From Moniliophthora roreri (Eukaryota; Basidiomycota; Agaricomycetes; Agaricales; Marasmiaceae): 64,000 nucleotides of DNA. Below the pieces are notes generated by a model, which was given only the letters and a program-made list of their open reading frames with translations, made no database searches and was not told where the DNA came from. The stretch spans positions 124,001 through 188,000 of the forward strand of contig LATX02000230.1 of NCBI GenBank assembly GCA_001466705.2, given 5' to 3'. The position numbers were made by a program, and so were the translations under genes. Of this stretch, positions 44,555 through 55,806 are shown in pieces (positions within the stretch are counted from its first letter, which is position 1; each line of letters starts with the position of its first letter).

Positions 44555-46026
44555 ATGACGCACTCACCCCAGTATACGCCATCGTTGCGCTCTCCGAGCT
44601 ATTCAGAAGACCCCATGCGCGGGGAAATAACACTGGCGTCGACCCTGCGTCCAAGCAGCATTCGTCGTACTTCCTCTGGCACCTTTTCAAAGGATTTCGG
44701 CAACATATCTCTTAATCTGGAACGACAAGACAGCACAACAACTATTCCAACTTATCCTCAGAACGGTTTAGTCGCAGGCAGCATCACGGTTAAAGAGCCG
44801 CGCTCCGTTCTCCAAGTACGACTGAAAGTATGTCGTGGCGCCGCGTATTTCTCTCTTTTATTGGCTGACAATCGCTCAGTTCGTAGGGAAACTCAAACTC
44901 AATGTTTCCGGTTTCCTAAACGAGGGTTGCAAATATATCGAGACTGTCAACCAGAATTTCATTCTGTGGTCATCCTGCTCGTCTCCTGCGGAGACTGCTT
45001 GTCCAGAATCTCTGGCCTTCGCTGCCAGAATTCCATCGACATTCCGCGACGGTGATGCAGTTTTTTCTCTGCCTCCATCATACGAAACGAATTCGACGGG
45101 CCTTCCTAGCTTTTGCGCAAGTGCTTCGTATCATCTCAAAGTCGTCATATCTCGTTCCTCCATGTGGAATTTTACGACGAAGAAATCGTGAGGGTCAAAG
45201 ACATTTCTTGGTTATGCCACACTGACTTGGTCGTATCGGCAGCTTCCGACTCCCTATAAACTATCTACCACGAAGCAGGCCGCCTCAACCGGTCCTCAAT
45301 GGGCGAAACTTCCTTTCAACAGTCAAAGTGTTGCCTGAGGAATGGTATCAATCCTCCTCTGTCCTCAAGCCCCGATTTGCTTTCCGGAACGTTGTGAGAC
45401 CAGTAGACGTCAATGTAAGTCTCTTTAAGATCGCCTCGCTGAACTCCAAAAGTTACGCGTGTCCTAGTTTTTCGTTCCCGTTGTCAGGATCTTTGGAATC
45501 TCGGACACTATCCCGGTGCACATTCATTTCTGTGGCCCCTTGTCCTCCTTACAAGTCGTACATTCACGGCTCCTACTTGAAGATGAGAGGGTAACACGAT
45601 GGGGCCGTAAGAACACCTCTATGGTTCTCTCAGTAGAATTGAGACGGCAGGTATCGGTGGAATTCGAAGGTCGATCGGGATGGAAAAATTGGGTTATTGG
45701 AAGCGGCATCCTCCGTCCATCGACTCCGCCTTTCTATTGTCACACTCGGGGCTCCTGTAGCACCCACGATAATGAAGAAATGGACTGGGAGGGCGAAGTA
45801 AGGTGCAAAGCAGATGTCCGGATAGGTCGATTTGACTCGGGGTGTATAGCGTTAAAGGTAAGTACTTGTGTACAAATGATAACAAGTATACTTATGTGCG
45901 TTCAAGGATTTCATTCTGCTTTCCATAACTTCTCCCTCGACATCTATCCCGTTTCACGCCGTTGGAAATGCGGTAGCTATATCGCTTGTGACGGATTCGT
46001 GGTTGTCTTCAGAGTATCATTTATAG
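44555..46026 (+). CDS. Arrestin-like (alpha-arrestin type) protein, 5 exons (~420 aa)
   Basis: Exons 44555-44827, 44880-45187, 45243-45414, 45468-45857, 45907-46026 join in frame with introns of 49-55 bp. Residues ~70-150 form an arrestin-N-like beta sandwich (GLVAGSITVKEPRSVLQVRL, FVGKLKLNVSG, FAARIPSTFRDGDA). LPPSYE at about 155-160 is a PPxY-like motif of the kind NEDD4-family ligases bind in yeast alpha-arrestins. The linker NYLPRSRPP and the second lobe FVPVVRIFGISDTIPVHIHF follow, and the end is KDFILLSITSPS...AISLVTDSW, the conserved agaric tail. The likely role, from the family, is adaptor for ubiquitin-dependent membrane-protein trafficking; the substrate is unknown. Intact, no lesion seen. 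Confidence 0.82.
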
Positions 46027-46280
46027 ACTATGCACTGGCTCGCCTAATACTCAAAACTGTTTATTTATCATGGGCACTTTTGTCAGGGATGCTATTCCGA
46101 TAGCGTGTTCACAATACGGAGTTATGAATTTACTTCATGTGACTAGATGAAGCCGTGTTGGCTCGTGGCGACGAAATGGTGCAGGCCGTGGATGAGCACT
46201 CGCGGCATGTTAGGCAGACCTTTTGCGTAGAATCACTGTGTTGTATAGACTACGTACAGAGTATTTCCAAGAGCACCCGG

Positions 46281-47452
46281 TTAATCGCAAAAGCTTCCTC
46301 CGTTGATGGACACACTTTGACCTGTACCAGTCAAGGTTAATTCTCATTATGTACTCAAGGAAGCCTGAGCTCACCAGTAATAAATCCCGCCTTCTTGGAG
46401 ACCAAATACGACACCAAGCCCGCCACATCTTCGGTATTCCCATTACGTTTTATTGGAAAATTCTGGGCAAGCTATCGAGCCGTCAGCGCAATTAATATAT
46501 TCCTTTTTCAAATTGCTGCTCACCCTCTTCATCCAATCGCCTGGGGAGAGGTTATTATACTTCTCGCTCTCTTCACTCAAGTAATCCACTACCAACACAA
46601 AGTCATCTCAGCAAAAGAGAGAATGAACTTGGTAGAGCGAGACGCACTCATACTAGTATCAATCACACCAGGTGCATACGCATTCACCGTAATCCCATAC
46701 GGTCCAAACTCCTTTGCTGCAGTAGATACCATTCTCAGCTCTTCAATACTATGAGAAGTATTAGAAGTACTCACAAGCACTTTGTGTGATCCCCCTAACT
46801 GCAAACTTACTCCCACAATACGCAGAAGCATTTAATGTACCCATTTTACCCGCAACACTCGCCGCACCTACGATCCTCCCGCCTTTACCTTGCTTGATCA
46901 TTTGTTTTCCAGCGTACTTGTAGCAGAGAAATGTTCCGCGGACATTTACCGCGAAGACTTTATCGAATTCGTCTGTTGTCACTGCGTTCATCTTCAGCGC
47001 CTGGGAAGATAGAATAGAGGAAGAGTAGGAGGCGTACTCTCCGTGATGGGTGCATACTTGGCTATTCCGGCGTTCGCTACCATCTGTCATTGTTCAGGCT
47101 ATTCAGAAAGGGAAGAAAAGGTTCGCAATTTGAACGCACAACATTCAGCTCTCCCCACTCCTTCACAACACCCTCCACCATGGCCTTAACATCTTCCTCC
47201 GCGCTCACATCTCCAAGAAACATCGCACTTTTCCTTCCTATTGATTTCACCTCTTCGTATACGGCGTTCAATTCATCTGAATTAAGCGGAATGTCGTTTA
47301 AGGCAACGTCGAACCCGTCCCGGGCTAGCTGGGATTGCAATGGCACGACCGATGCCTTGACCTGTGGGTTGATTGGTTTTGTTAAAGTGAGGTGGCAAGA
47401 TAAGACGGGGCGTACCAGCTCCAGTAACGAGTGCTATTCCAGATTCCGACAT
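46281..47452 (-). CDS. Short-chain dehydrogenase/reductase, probably frameshifted
   Basis: ATG 47452 starts MSESGIALVTGAG; after a 5' intron GQGIGRAIA completes the TGxxxGIG cofactor motif. The frame then breaks: ARDGFDVALNDIPLNSDEL resumes one base off, at a CCC run near 47334. Further exons give GDVSAEEDVKAMVEGVV, MVANAGIA, DEFDKVFAVNVRGTFLCYKY, the catalytic SAYCGSKFA (YxxxK), GPYGITVNAYAPGVIDTSM, EDVAGLVSYLVSKKAGFITG and the end QSVSINGGSFCD at 46281. A second frame conflict lies at the intron near 47000. It resembles diacetyl/acetoin-type SDRs (NAD(P)-dependent). Either two homopolymer-type indels in the sequence or a young pseudogene. Confidence 0.65.
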
Positions 47453-47958
47453 CGTAGATCAGGTTGACGTGACGATGCAAGGAAGGGGCTCAGCACGAAC
47501 AATTTATAATACAAAATTCGTCTTCTCCATCACAATCTCAGGACAGGTGAGCTACAACTGTGGGGAAATTACGTTGTCAGTTCTGTGAGAGCAAATTCGG
47601 CCGGGGTGCACACAAGGAATGATGGTACGATATCAAAAACAGCCGATAGGCGCTAATTTGGAGTTACTCTTAAATCCGCTATTCCCATGTCATCGTGTAC
47701 GCTTCCCCTGCTATTTCTCTCAACATCGAAAACTCACGACTATCTGACACGCTGTATGTCCAATCTGAACGCTGAACCCGATTATGTTGACCTGTTTATG
47801 GCTCCGCATGTCGAAATCATTCTTTATTCAACCCAAGATGTGTCTGGCATTGCATAAGGAAACTGCCGTTTACTATTAGCCTGTCGAATCCAAGATATAT
47901 CATACAAAGACATCACGAGGCCTCGTGTTACGCTCGTCCCTTGCTTTCTACCGCCATC
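47453..47958. other. Intergenic, no gene seen
   Basis: Shared 5' flank between the SDR gene (minus strand) and the pseudogene starting at 47959. A 25-bp segment near 47758 (ATGTCCAATCTGAACGCTGA) resembles 49908-49935. Confidence 0.35.
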
Positions 47959-49077
47959 ATGTCGTCCCCGTCGATGTTCCACAATGCAAGCAACGTTGAA
48001 ATCTCAGGCCGTGCTACGTTCAAGAATCAACAGCGTCACTGGGAACCAGCATAACATCTGGTATCGTTCGTCCGCGAGAACGTACTCTGACAAAGATGAA
48101 GCATGATGTGAATGTATAACCAGGTATGTATCGTTCAAGTAAAAAGCTGACAGTATCGATGTTTTAGTTTGATTTAATCAAGACTGGAAAGATCTTCTTA
48201 CTTCAAGAATACCATCCAGAGGACGTCTGGGAGTGGACCCGGAGTCCAGATGGGCGCGGGGTACGGACTGTCACAGACACCCGAAGAAGCATCTACACTG
48301 CCAATATTCATGGTGAGGGGTTATTGGCTCGCAAAAGCCCTGCAGCTCTGGAAGGAGGACTTTCGACGATATTCTCGATGGCAGTGAGAGTTCATCATCT
48401 AACTCCTTGATACAGCCCTTGATTTATACTTGGCCACGGAGGAAACCTTGTTCTGTTCAACTCTTTGCATTCATAAATCAGATGTGCCAGCGTTGATATT
48501 TTACAAATGGTGCACTACGCTCTTCGTTTACAAAGATTGCGGTGCTGATGTTTTGACTTGTAAAACTGATTCTCTTGTCCCATTTTGACATTTGAGACTC
48601 GTTCTCCCTGTATATCAAGCACATGTAAGTAAGTTTCGATAACATCAAGTAAACACTGATGTTCTATTAGTTGTAGTCTCCTTTCCTGTCCTCGGACTTA
48701 AGCCTCTCATCAAAGCGAACGATTAGAATACACCTGTGTGCCTACCCCAACCCACACGACCGATTTACTTTTATCTGAACCATGTCTATAGAAGAACTCA
48801 CCTCGTGGATGTGCACCCACTACTGGTCTTTTGACGGAACGGGTCAAACATGGAGCAGTTTCACCTTCCGAGTTTTTTTTTTTCGGTCCACATCTGCTGG
48901 TGAGACCTGAATTCCCACTCCTGGGCAACTAGCGTATACAAGACTATTCATGACTGGCAAATTGCTCATGGCTTCGATCCCCTCGCAATTGATTGGACGA
49001 AACATGTTGGATCACCAGAGCTGGAGATTATCGGAACAAAGAAGAATGAGCGCTTTGAGGAAATTGCTGATGCCTGA
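47959..49077 (+). pseudogene. Dead relative of the kinase-like-leader gene at 20598-22672
   Basis: ATG 47959 gives MSSPSMFHNASNVEISG, the same kind of hairpin leader as the 22672 gene, and stops after 31 codons. Near 48780 the frame gives SIEELTSWMCTHYWSFDGTG, matching SELVSWIEGQPYFWSFDKTG. At 48933-49077 it gives VYKTIHDWQIAHGFDPLAID and VGSPELEIIG, matching IYTTLQDWQRARGFDPATSD and LGYPEWEIVG. Intervening parts are missing or out of frame, and a run of 11 T interrupts the middle. It is on the opposite strand from the intact gene. The pieces are in the right order, so this is a decayed full gene rather than a random fragment. Confidence 0.65.
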
Positions 49078-51263
49078 AGATACTCTTGGCTTACTCTTCC
49101 ATGGTCGGACTTGCCGCAGTGGGCCATCAGGGTCCGATGGCAAGTACGAGTCCGTTTTCTGGCGTTGTAACTTTCTGGGGCTAACCGACGATGGGAGCGA
49201 AGCCGAGCGACGGAACGAATCAAACAAAACGATCTATCGACATCTATCGGACCACAACTTTCCCACCCATCTTATACCTTCCGTATAAGGAAAAAAACTG
49301 GCTCGTAAACTCGGACTAAGGCTGTCCTGTATATCTGCAGGAAAGAAAGAAGGAAAAGCAGGAAAATCATGGTGGAAATGGCAACTGACGAATTTGACTT
49401 CGGCGCGTACGCTATCTAGTCCGAATTTCAGCTTCACTAGTGTTGGTACAGCCAGAGGTGTAAAACGAATTGTGAATTTACTTGGAATATCTGCGAACGG
49501 CCCTGATGTGATGACACGTCTCGCTCTTCTACATACTACACACATCATGTCGCTTCTCTGGACCCTCCTTCCTCAATATTTGATGCGGCATTTCACATTA
49601 TCTCGACAGTTTCACAAGGAAAATACGATTTTTTTCTACCAACTTTGGCTGTGGTCTCTGGAAGTCAAGCGAATGTAGCGATACCAGGTTTAGCAGTGTA
49701 GAGAAAGAATTGGGCTTAGTGCCAAAAGGGATGGGCTCTGTAGAGTGTCGTTTTATGGTGAGTTGTACTGTCCGTGGCCACTGCTTTAGAGGTTCTGAAG
49801 TTACGGCTGTAGAGCTGGGAGAAACAAACTTGCAACTTGGGCAAATGGTTCACTTTATCAGCACCGAAAGCTCTTCCTGAGCATGAAAACGACTCCTCGG
49901 CACGCTATATGTCTACTCTGAAGCTGAACCCGATTTCCTCAACGCACGGTGACACGTTGTCCCTCACGGTTTGGCTTGTCAGGACCCGTGCTGGAAATCC
50001 TAGAGAACGACTTAGACTTGAGGTGCAGAGCCCGCTTCGCTACAGCCTGTATTCGTGCTGAAACTACGCGTTTAGTTTATCCTTCGATGCTCAATATAAT
50101 AACCACAAGGAGACGAGAAGCGGGATACTCAGTGCGGTACCTTACATATTCCCTTTGGATGCTATTTCATTGCTTATCCTTAATTCGTAGTTCCAGACCT
50201 CAAGAAAGATGAAGGCGCCCGGGAGTTCTCAACCACAAGAATTAAACTTCCTCGGCGTCGCATGTGGAACAGTAGTATAGTATGTTTCACGTTCGTGTGT
50301 ACTTTTCAAACATGGACCAACGTTCATTGCACAGGCCTTTCGATCAATGATTGCAACAACGCCCCTGTCAGTTCGACTCCGAGGTCCATGTTCGACCCCA
50401 TCTCACCCTGGTTCTTACTCACAATACGCATCCTGTTACTGTGGTTACGTTGAGCAGCAAACTGTACCTTTGTTGGCAGCGTGGAAAGTGATTGGACGAT
50501 GTGATGCCGTTGGATTGCGGAGGTATACTCAGTTCTTGGTATGCAGATCATAGGAGCCGCCCATTTAACACTGCCAGGAACGAACAAAAGTGAGCTATGC
50601 CCGATTTCAACCTCATTCCCAGCCGATCCTTTCGTTCTAGGCTCCCAACGTCTCCGTCCCACCCACGTCACAGCATCATCCCTGTTCGCTGTTCTAACCA
50701 TGAATGAACGCAAAGTTGGCATGCGCATTACTATGACACGCCTTTCAAGTTCGGACCTTGAGAAACAGTTTTACTTCCACGAATCTCAGGGGCTCCTGCC
50801 CTTCGTCATCGAATGGAGTCTCTCGTGACCATCCGATGAGTTCAGTCTCAACAATCTGGGATCGGGACGGCAGGAGGCTAAGCGAAAGACAAATCCCGAA
50901 ACCTTCGTCCGACCTTGCCTATCCGTGATGTCGGAGAGCAGATTGCGCCAACATTCCAGGCTAATCATTATCCTGCCACTCTTGCCTGCAAACCCTGTAG
51001 GATTACCAACAGCTTGGAAGTCGCGGGGCGGAATGGCAGCGCTTCGTTGCTCGAAGCTCGGACCTCAGGGTGGCACACGGTCACATGCAAGGATGGGCCC
51101 CGATCGTTACTTCCGTTCCCAATTTACGATCGCTTGCATCATTGCTAAGTCTCGTGCAATTGCGCAGTGATGAGACATCCTCCGCTTGGGTCATTCAATT
51201 GGCCCATAAAAGCCCCAAAAAAAATCTTCTCCGCTACAATCATTCCACCCCCTTCATTCAACA
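49078..51263. other. Intergenic, no supported gene
   Basis: Open pieces (for example 50541-50828, SFPADPFVLGSQRLRPTHVT) show no recognisable family and do not splice together. The last 100 bp contain the promoter of the fasciclin gene. Confidence 0.35.
51205..51212 (+). promoter_or_regulatory. TATA-like box of the fasciclin gene
   Basis: CATAAAAG lies 59 bp upstream of the ATG at 51264, followed by a pyrimidine-rich leader. Confidence 0.4.
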
Positions 51264-52675
51264 ATGTACTTCCGCTCCGCTCTCTTCGCCTCGTTGGTCG
51301 CGGGAAGTGTCGCTCAGGGTGACTTACTTGGGAACATCGCACAGGCTCTCAACGCTAGTGGTCTCAGTGGATTTGCAGGACTGCTCCCGGTACTCAATTC
51401 TACCACGACTGGTCAAGCGATTATCCGACAAGTTTTGTCAGGCGGAAATTTCAGTTTCTTCGTTCCCACTAACGATGCTTGTGAGGGCTTCCATCCCAAT
51501 TTCCAATTTCCTGCTCTAGCCATGTTGACGTCTATCCACTAGTGTCCGCAATCCCTTCAAGCGTTACCAGCGATGCCGAAACTCTCGCAAGAATCGTCTC
51601 ATACCACGTTCTCAAAGGCAATTTCACCTCAGGCCACAACCTCACCACCGCAACTCTACCTGAAGTGACTATTGGCCGCACACTTCTCAATGATTCCAAC
51701 TTTGTTCATTTAGAAGGAAACCGAGCCCAGGTCTTGGTCTGGGGAAAGAATGCTGAAGGTCAGGTGCAAATCTTGAACCAACCGTAAGTAATTGTTCTTT
51801 TCCTTACAATTGCGCCCTGACCCTGTCATCCAGAGAAAACACCACCGTCCAGAGCGAGGTGCAGGTGGGGGGTTTCGGTATATACCCCATCAACCACGTC
51901 CTCACTCCTCCCGCCGCATTCTCGCAAGCCGTTACTGCCAACAACGTCAATACTGTCATTGGTATCTTGAACAACACACAAATACCTGTTGGCGATCAAA
52001 ATCAGAGTTTCACTTCCTATCTTGATAGCGACGCTATTCGTGGCTTCACCTTCTTCGTTCCAAACGATGCCGCAATCCAAGCTGCATCGGCCGCACTACA
52101 GGAGTTGGGAAGCAACCCCACTCTCCTTCTTACGGTTCTTGGCAACCATGTAAGTATGCGCATTGTGTCTTTCGTCTAGTCCTGACATACTCGGTTAAAG
52201 ATCATCAACGGTACCACTCTGTACTCTACTACTTTGACCAACTCCACTTCTGCTTCCGGCGAGCCATTGACCTTCCACACTAACTCGACCGGTACCTTCG
52301 TCACGAGCGGTAACTCTACCGCCAGGATCGTCAACCCCAACGTTCTCCTCAAAAATGGTGTCGCACACATTATTGACACTGTTCTGGCAAACACGCAGAG
52401 CAATCCTCAAGCTGCCCAAGAGGCGTAAGTGTGCTTGGCTCTATACCACCGCCTCCATATCTGATGTTTGCTTTTTCAGTGCCAGCCAAGCTGCTCAGAA
52501 AGCTAACCAGACTCCTGTCGAAAACGGCCCTATCCAATCCCCGGCTGGCGGTGGAAACGGTAGCGCTCACAGCAGTGGTAACAGTGGTAATAACGGTGTT
52601 CTCAGCGTCGCTGTCGGACGAGAGATGGTTGCTTCTATTATCGGAATGGTTGTTCTCGGTGTTTACCTGGCCTAA
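51264..52675 (+). CDS. Secreted GPI-anchored fasciclin (FAS1) protein, 5 exons (~397 aa)
   Basis: Exons 51264-51480, 51543-51783, 51834-52149, 52201-52424, 52480-52675, all GT..AG, keep one frame. The N-terminus MYFRSALFASLVAGSVAQG is a signal peptide. Two FAS1 repeats follow: the first has FSFFVPTNDA and ARIVSYHVLKGNFTSG, the second has GFTFFVPNDAAIQ, TVLGNHIINGTTLYS and VAHIIDTVL, the usual H1/H2 boxes. Many N-x-S/T sites suggest glycosylation. The C-terminus is Gly/Ser-rich then hydrophobic (REMVASIIGMVVLGVYLA), a GPI-anchor signal. FAS1 proteins act in cell adhesion at the wall; in fungi roles in development and morphology are known for the family. The gene appears intact. Confidence 0.88.
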
Positions 52676-52815
52676 GGATATACTTTATGATGTACGCTGC
52701 TTCTTCTACCCCATGATTCGCTCCGGTGCTATGTTTGTTTGTACTTTCTTTCAAAGTTGTTGATTTGTATTGGTACAGTTTTTCGAATTGCATTAGGGAT
52801 GAAATATTTGACCAT

Positions 52816-54189
52816 CTACTGAGTAACCGTCGTCACCGTCGTCGTTTCCTTGTTAGACGACTGCCAACTATTAATATCTGCGTCTATATCTCCCATCTCC
52901 AAATCTTGATGAGTCGCCGTCATACTCATAACATCCAACTGCCTCGTCGGTGAACTCCCAATCGTTTGGATCTGGTTCGAGGGCAAATTTGTTGAAACGG
53001 TCAACAGATTACTTTGGTTTGCCTTCTTGTTGAACAGCGAAACAAGCTTTGTTCGTACGGTGATGGCTGTAAACGTGATACCCTACGCACATAAAACCTC
53101 GGATCAGTCAAAAAGAAAACACCGAAAGCGAAGGTAACTGAAAAGATGCTCACCACAACGGGAACCACCAACGTAAAGAACACATACTGTGCATCACTCT
53201 GAACCAGGAATAGGCCGAGCAACACAGCTTCCGCGAGTAACTGAAGCGCCGCAGATTCAACCAGGATTCTCATGAATGGCATAAGAATGGAGTTGGTGAC
53301 AGAGTAGGGGCATGATCTGCGGTGTGTTGTCCAGAGCCGCGCAGCCAGGAGAGTTGTAGAAGTAATGTTAAGTACGACAGTGAGACTGTAGAATGCTGTG
53401 ATGAAATGGGGAGTTCGGGGATCAAAGATGGCCTTGTTCCAATCGGCGTGGACGAATGAGGCTGGAAGAAGGTATCCGAGAACTACGGGCGTGGTTGATT
53501 TTGGTTAGTTGGGGGATGAAATGGAAACTCAAAAGGATTGGGAATGCGTTACCTGTTTCGGGAATGAAGAGAATGAGAAGGAAAGAGACGATTTTCCAGC
53601 TTTTGTCCCAAAGAACCCAACATCGGTAAATCTAAGGAGAAAACAGGTCGGTGTTAGTTGTCGCCCTATGACCCGTATAGAAGAGGCTCACAGCTGCACC
53701 GCTGCCTAAGATCTCCTGGGTGACGTATAACGAGGTGAGCAGGATGTTGTCCCACCGACCGACTGGTAAAACCGAGTTGTTATTCTTGTCGGCATAGTCC
53801 TTGAAGAGACGCCAAGCACTCAGTGTAAGATGGGTAGTGGAAATCATGAACATCAAAGTGGAGATCAGGAACATCGGCTGCGCAGAGATAATCAGTTGGG
53901 GAACCGAGGAAAGATTCATCAAGCGTACGTTGTTTCGGCCTTTACCCCTGGCAGCTCGAGGAAGAGATTCGGAGAAGATGAAGTAGAGTGCGACGCAGTA
54001 TATGCAGAGGAAGAATCCTGTATACAAAGGAGGTTCAAAATGGTACTAAGGCGGGCCAAGGAAGCACACACCGTAACCGATACCCTATAGAGATCAAATT
54101 AGTTTTAGGGCTCGCAAGATAGGAAGCAATATACTCGTCACCTCGACCCATAACGGGAGGAATGCCGCAAGCTGTGGGCCCATAACCAT
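52816..54189 (-). CDS. Seven-helix membrane protein, agaric family, 6 exons (~353 aa)
   Basis: Exons 54142-54189, 54072-54084, 53692-54017, 53553-53631, 53154-53482, 52816-53082. The second is a 13-nt micro-exon (GGTATCGGTTACG) that is needed to join LPLWVE to GFFLCIYCVALYFIF. Seven hydrophobic segments follow, and IYRCWVLWDKSWKIV at the third/fourth helix junction is the same signature as LWRCYAVWGKRWK in the gene at 12225. The tail after helix 7 is polar, with NLLTVSTNLPSNQIQTIG and an acidic patch. It belongs to the receptor-like multi-pass proteins expanded in agarics; ligand and signalling partners are unknown. It is tail-to-tail with the fasciclin gene, 140 bp apart, and seems intact. 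Confidence 0.78.
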
Positions 54190-54870
54190 TGTTGAACGAA
54201 GACAGGATGGATCCCTGTACTTATTCCGCTCTGTGATGCGGCCTTCTTTTAAGCATTGAGACGTGCCCGAGAATATTGCGTGAGTACCATTTGTACTGGA
54301 CCACGAGAACGAGCAACGGCTGGCAGGCGATTCCTCGCACGGCAACGCGTGGCCGGCGTATGGCTCTTCACAGACACGGGATCACCCATTTGGCAGCTAC
54401 AAATACATCGGACAGAAATTCCCCCACGTTCCATCCGTGATTGACGAAGAGAAGGTTTTAGAGTCTGTGTAGAGGTTTTAGCTCAGACTCTATCACTGGA
54501 GGTTCCGAACACGCGCCTGAGGAGCTTCTGAATAAACCTCCAAGCCGCTATGATCCATCCAGACGCCCGCGTCCCGATAACCATGCGCGAGTTCTTCCAG
54601 ATTGAATACAGACGCTTGATCTTGATGACGTTACGATGTTGAGTTTTGGCTTTGTGGTAGACATTTCGCAAGACCCAGGGCTAATTTTGCCGCAAAAGAG
54701 ACCGAGAGCTGAAATTCTATGGGTATAAGAAAACTATTAGAGCAGGAATCAGGAACTCACTTTCCGAATCCACGGAATCTCCCTCCATGCGAACTGACCC
54801 AAACATGTTTCTTCTGACCCTTCTCATGGTTTTACTCGACGAGGAGCCTTAAAAACTGAGTGGAGAAATG

Positions 54871-55154
54871 TTACAGGGCATAGTGATGGGTGATGGTCAC
54901 AGAACAAGACGCGCGTCCATCTAATTCTATCATCTCGTCCACCACGGTTGTCGGCTGCACTGGCAATGGGAACGCAGCTCTCAGATTGAACTCTGGTACT
55001 TCATACTTATATCTGCAGTTGATATACCCTTTGAAGATTGATGTAGCGACCTGAGGTAAAAAATAAAAAATAAAACCGTCACTGACTCGGGCTATACCTT
55101 TGCTATAACCTCAACTCTGGGAACATGGAAAACTTGCCCACGAACAATTTGTGT
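54871..55154 (-). CDS. Possible 3' exons of an unrecognised gene
   Basis: Two minus-strand exons splice in phase 0 through a 47-bp intron with good borders: 55098-55154 (TQIVRGQVFHVPRVEVIAK) and 54871-55050 (VATSIFKGYINCRYKYEVPE, then FNLRAAFPLPVQ and a TAA). Upstream, a frame RQLLRILNDTNKRLETHS could be an earlier exon, but its borders are unclear and no convincing start was found. The amino-acid pattern looks coding; no family was recognised. Confidence 0.35.
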
Positions 55155-55806
55155 CTGGAAGGGCATCAAAATTAGTTTTGGGAACTACGAGTGTGTTTCT
55201 AATCTTTTGTTCGTATCATTCAATATCCTGAGGAGCTGCCGCTGCGAGGCCTCTTACATAATGTGGAGAAAAGGACATCATCATGATGAACATCACCCAT
55301 CTCCGAGTCGGAAACCGTATGAAGACCCCTTTGTCCACACTGTAACCGTCTATTGACCATAAATCGCTGCAGAATAGGTACTGGCCAACACCTTGCTACG
55401 TCATGTAACTGCTAACTGTTCCCGTCTAGACCAAAAGGGTTGAACAAAACCAAAAAGGCTGAACGAACGGGACCTCAAGCAAAAGGCCCATTCCAGCATT
55501 TCTCTCCTAGTTGTCTTTGACCGTTGAGCTTCATTATTCAGTTTCAAGGTTGCACCTACCACTCTTCTAGCCTACGCGATTAGCTATCCCCCAAGGGAAA
55601 AGATCGCTACATGACATGGGGTGGAAAACGAGATATCCAATGTATCAAACCTTACATGACTGCGTCTCAATGTATCCTGACATTTTTGTGCGTATCTGTT
55701 TGGTGTCTCCTATATGAACTTAAATGTTTAAGCGCATTGCGGCGTGTGAAACCGAGGTCAAGGTATAAAGCGATAACTAGAGGTACGTGGGGGCCACCAC
55801 ATCGAT
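55155..55806. other. Intergenic upstream of the P450 pair
   Basis: Apart from the possible upstream exon mentioned for 54871-55154, no gene is seen. A TATAAA box at 55764-55769 lies 38 bp before the first P450 ATG. Confidence 0.4.
55764..55769 (+). promoter_or_regulatory. TATA box of P450 gene 1
   Basis: GGTATAAAGC, TATAAA at 55764-55769, 38 bp upstream of the start codon; P450 gene 2 has TATATAA in the corresponding place. Confidence 0.45.
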
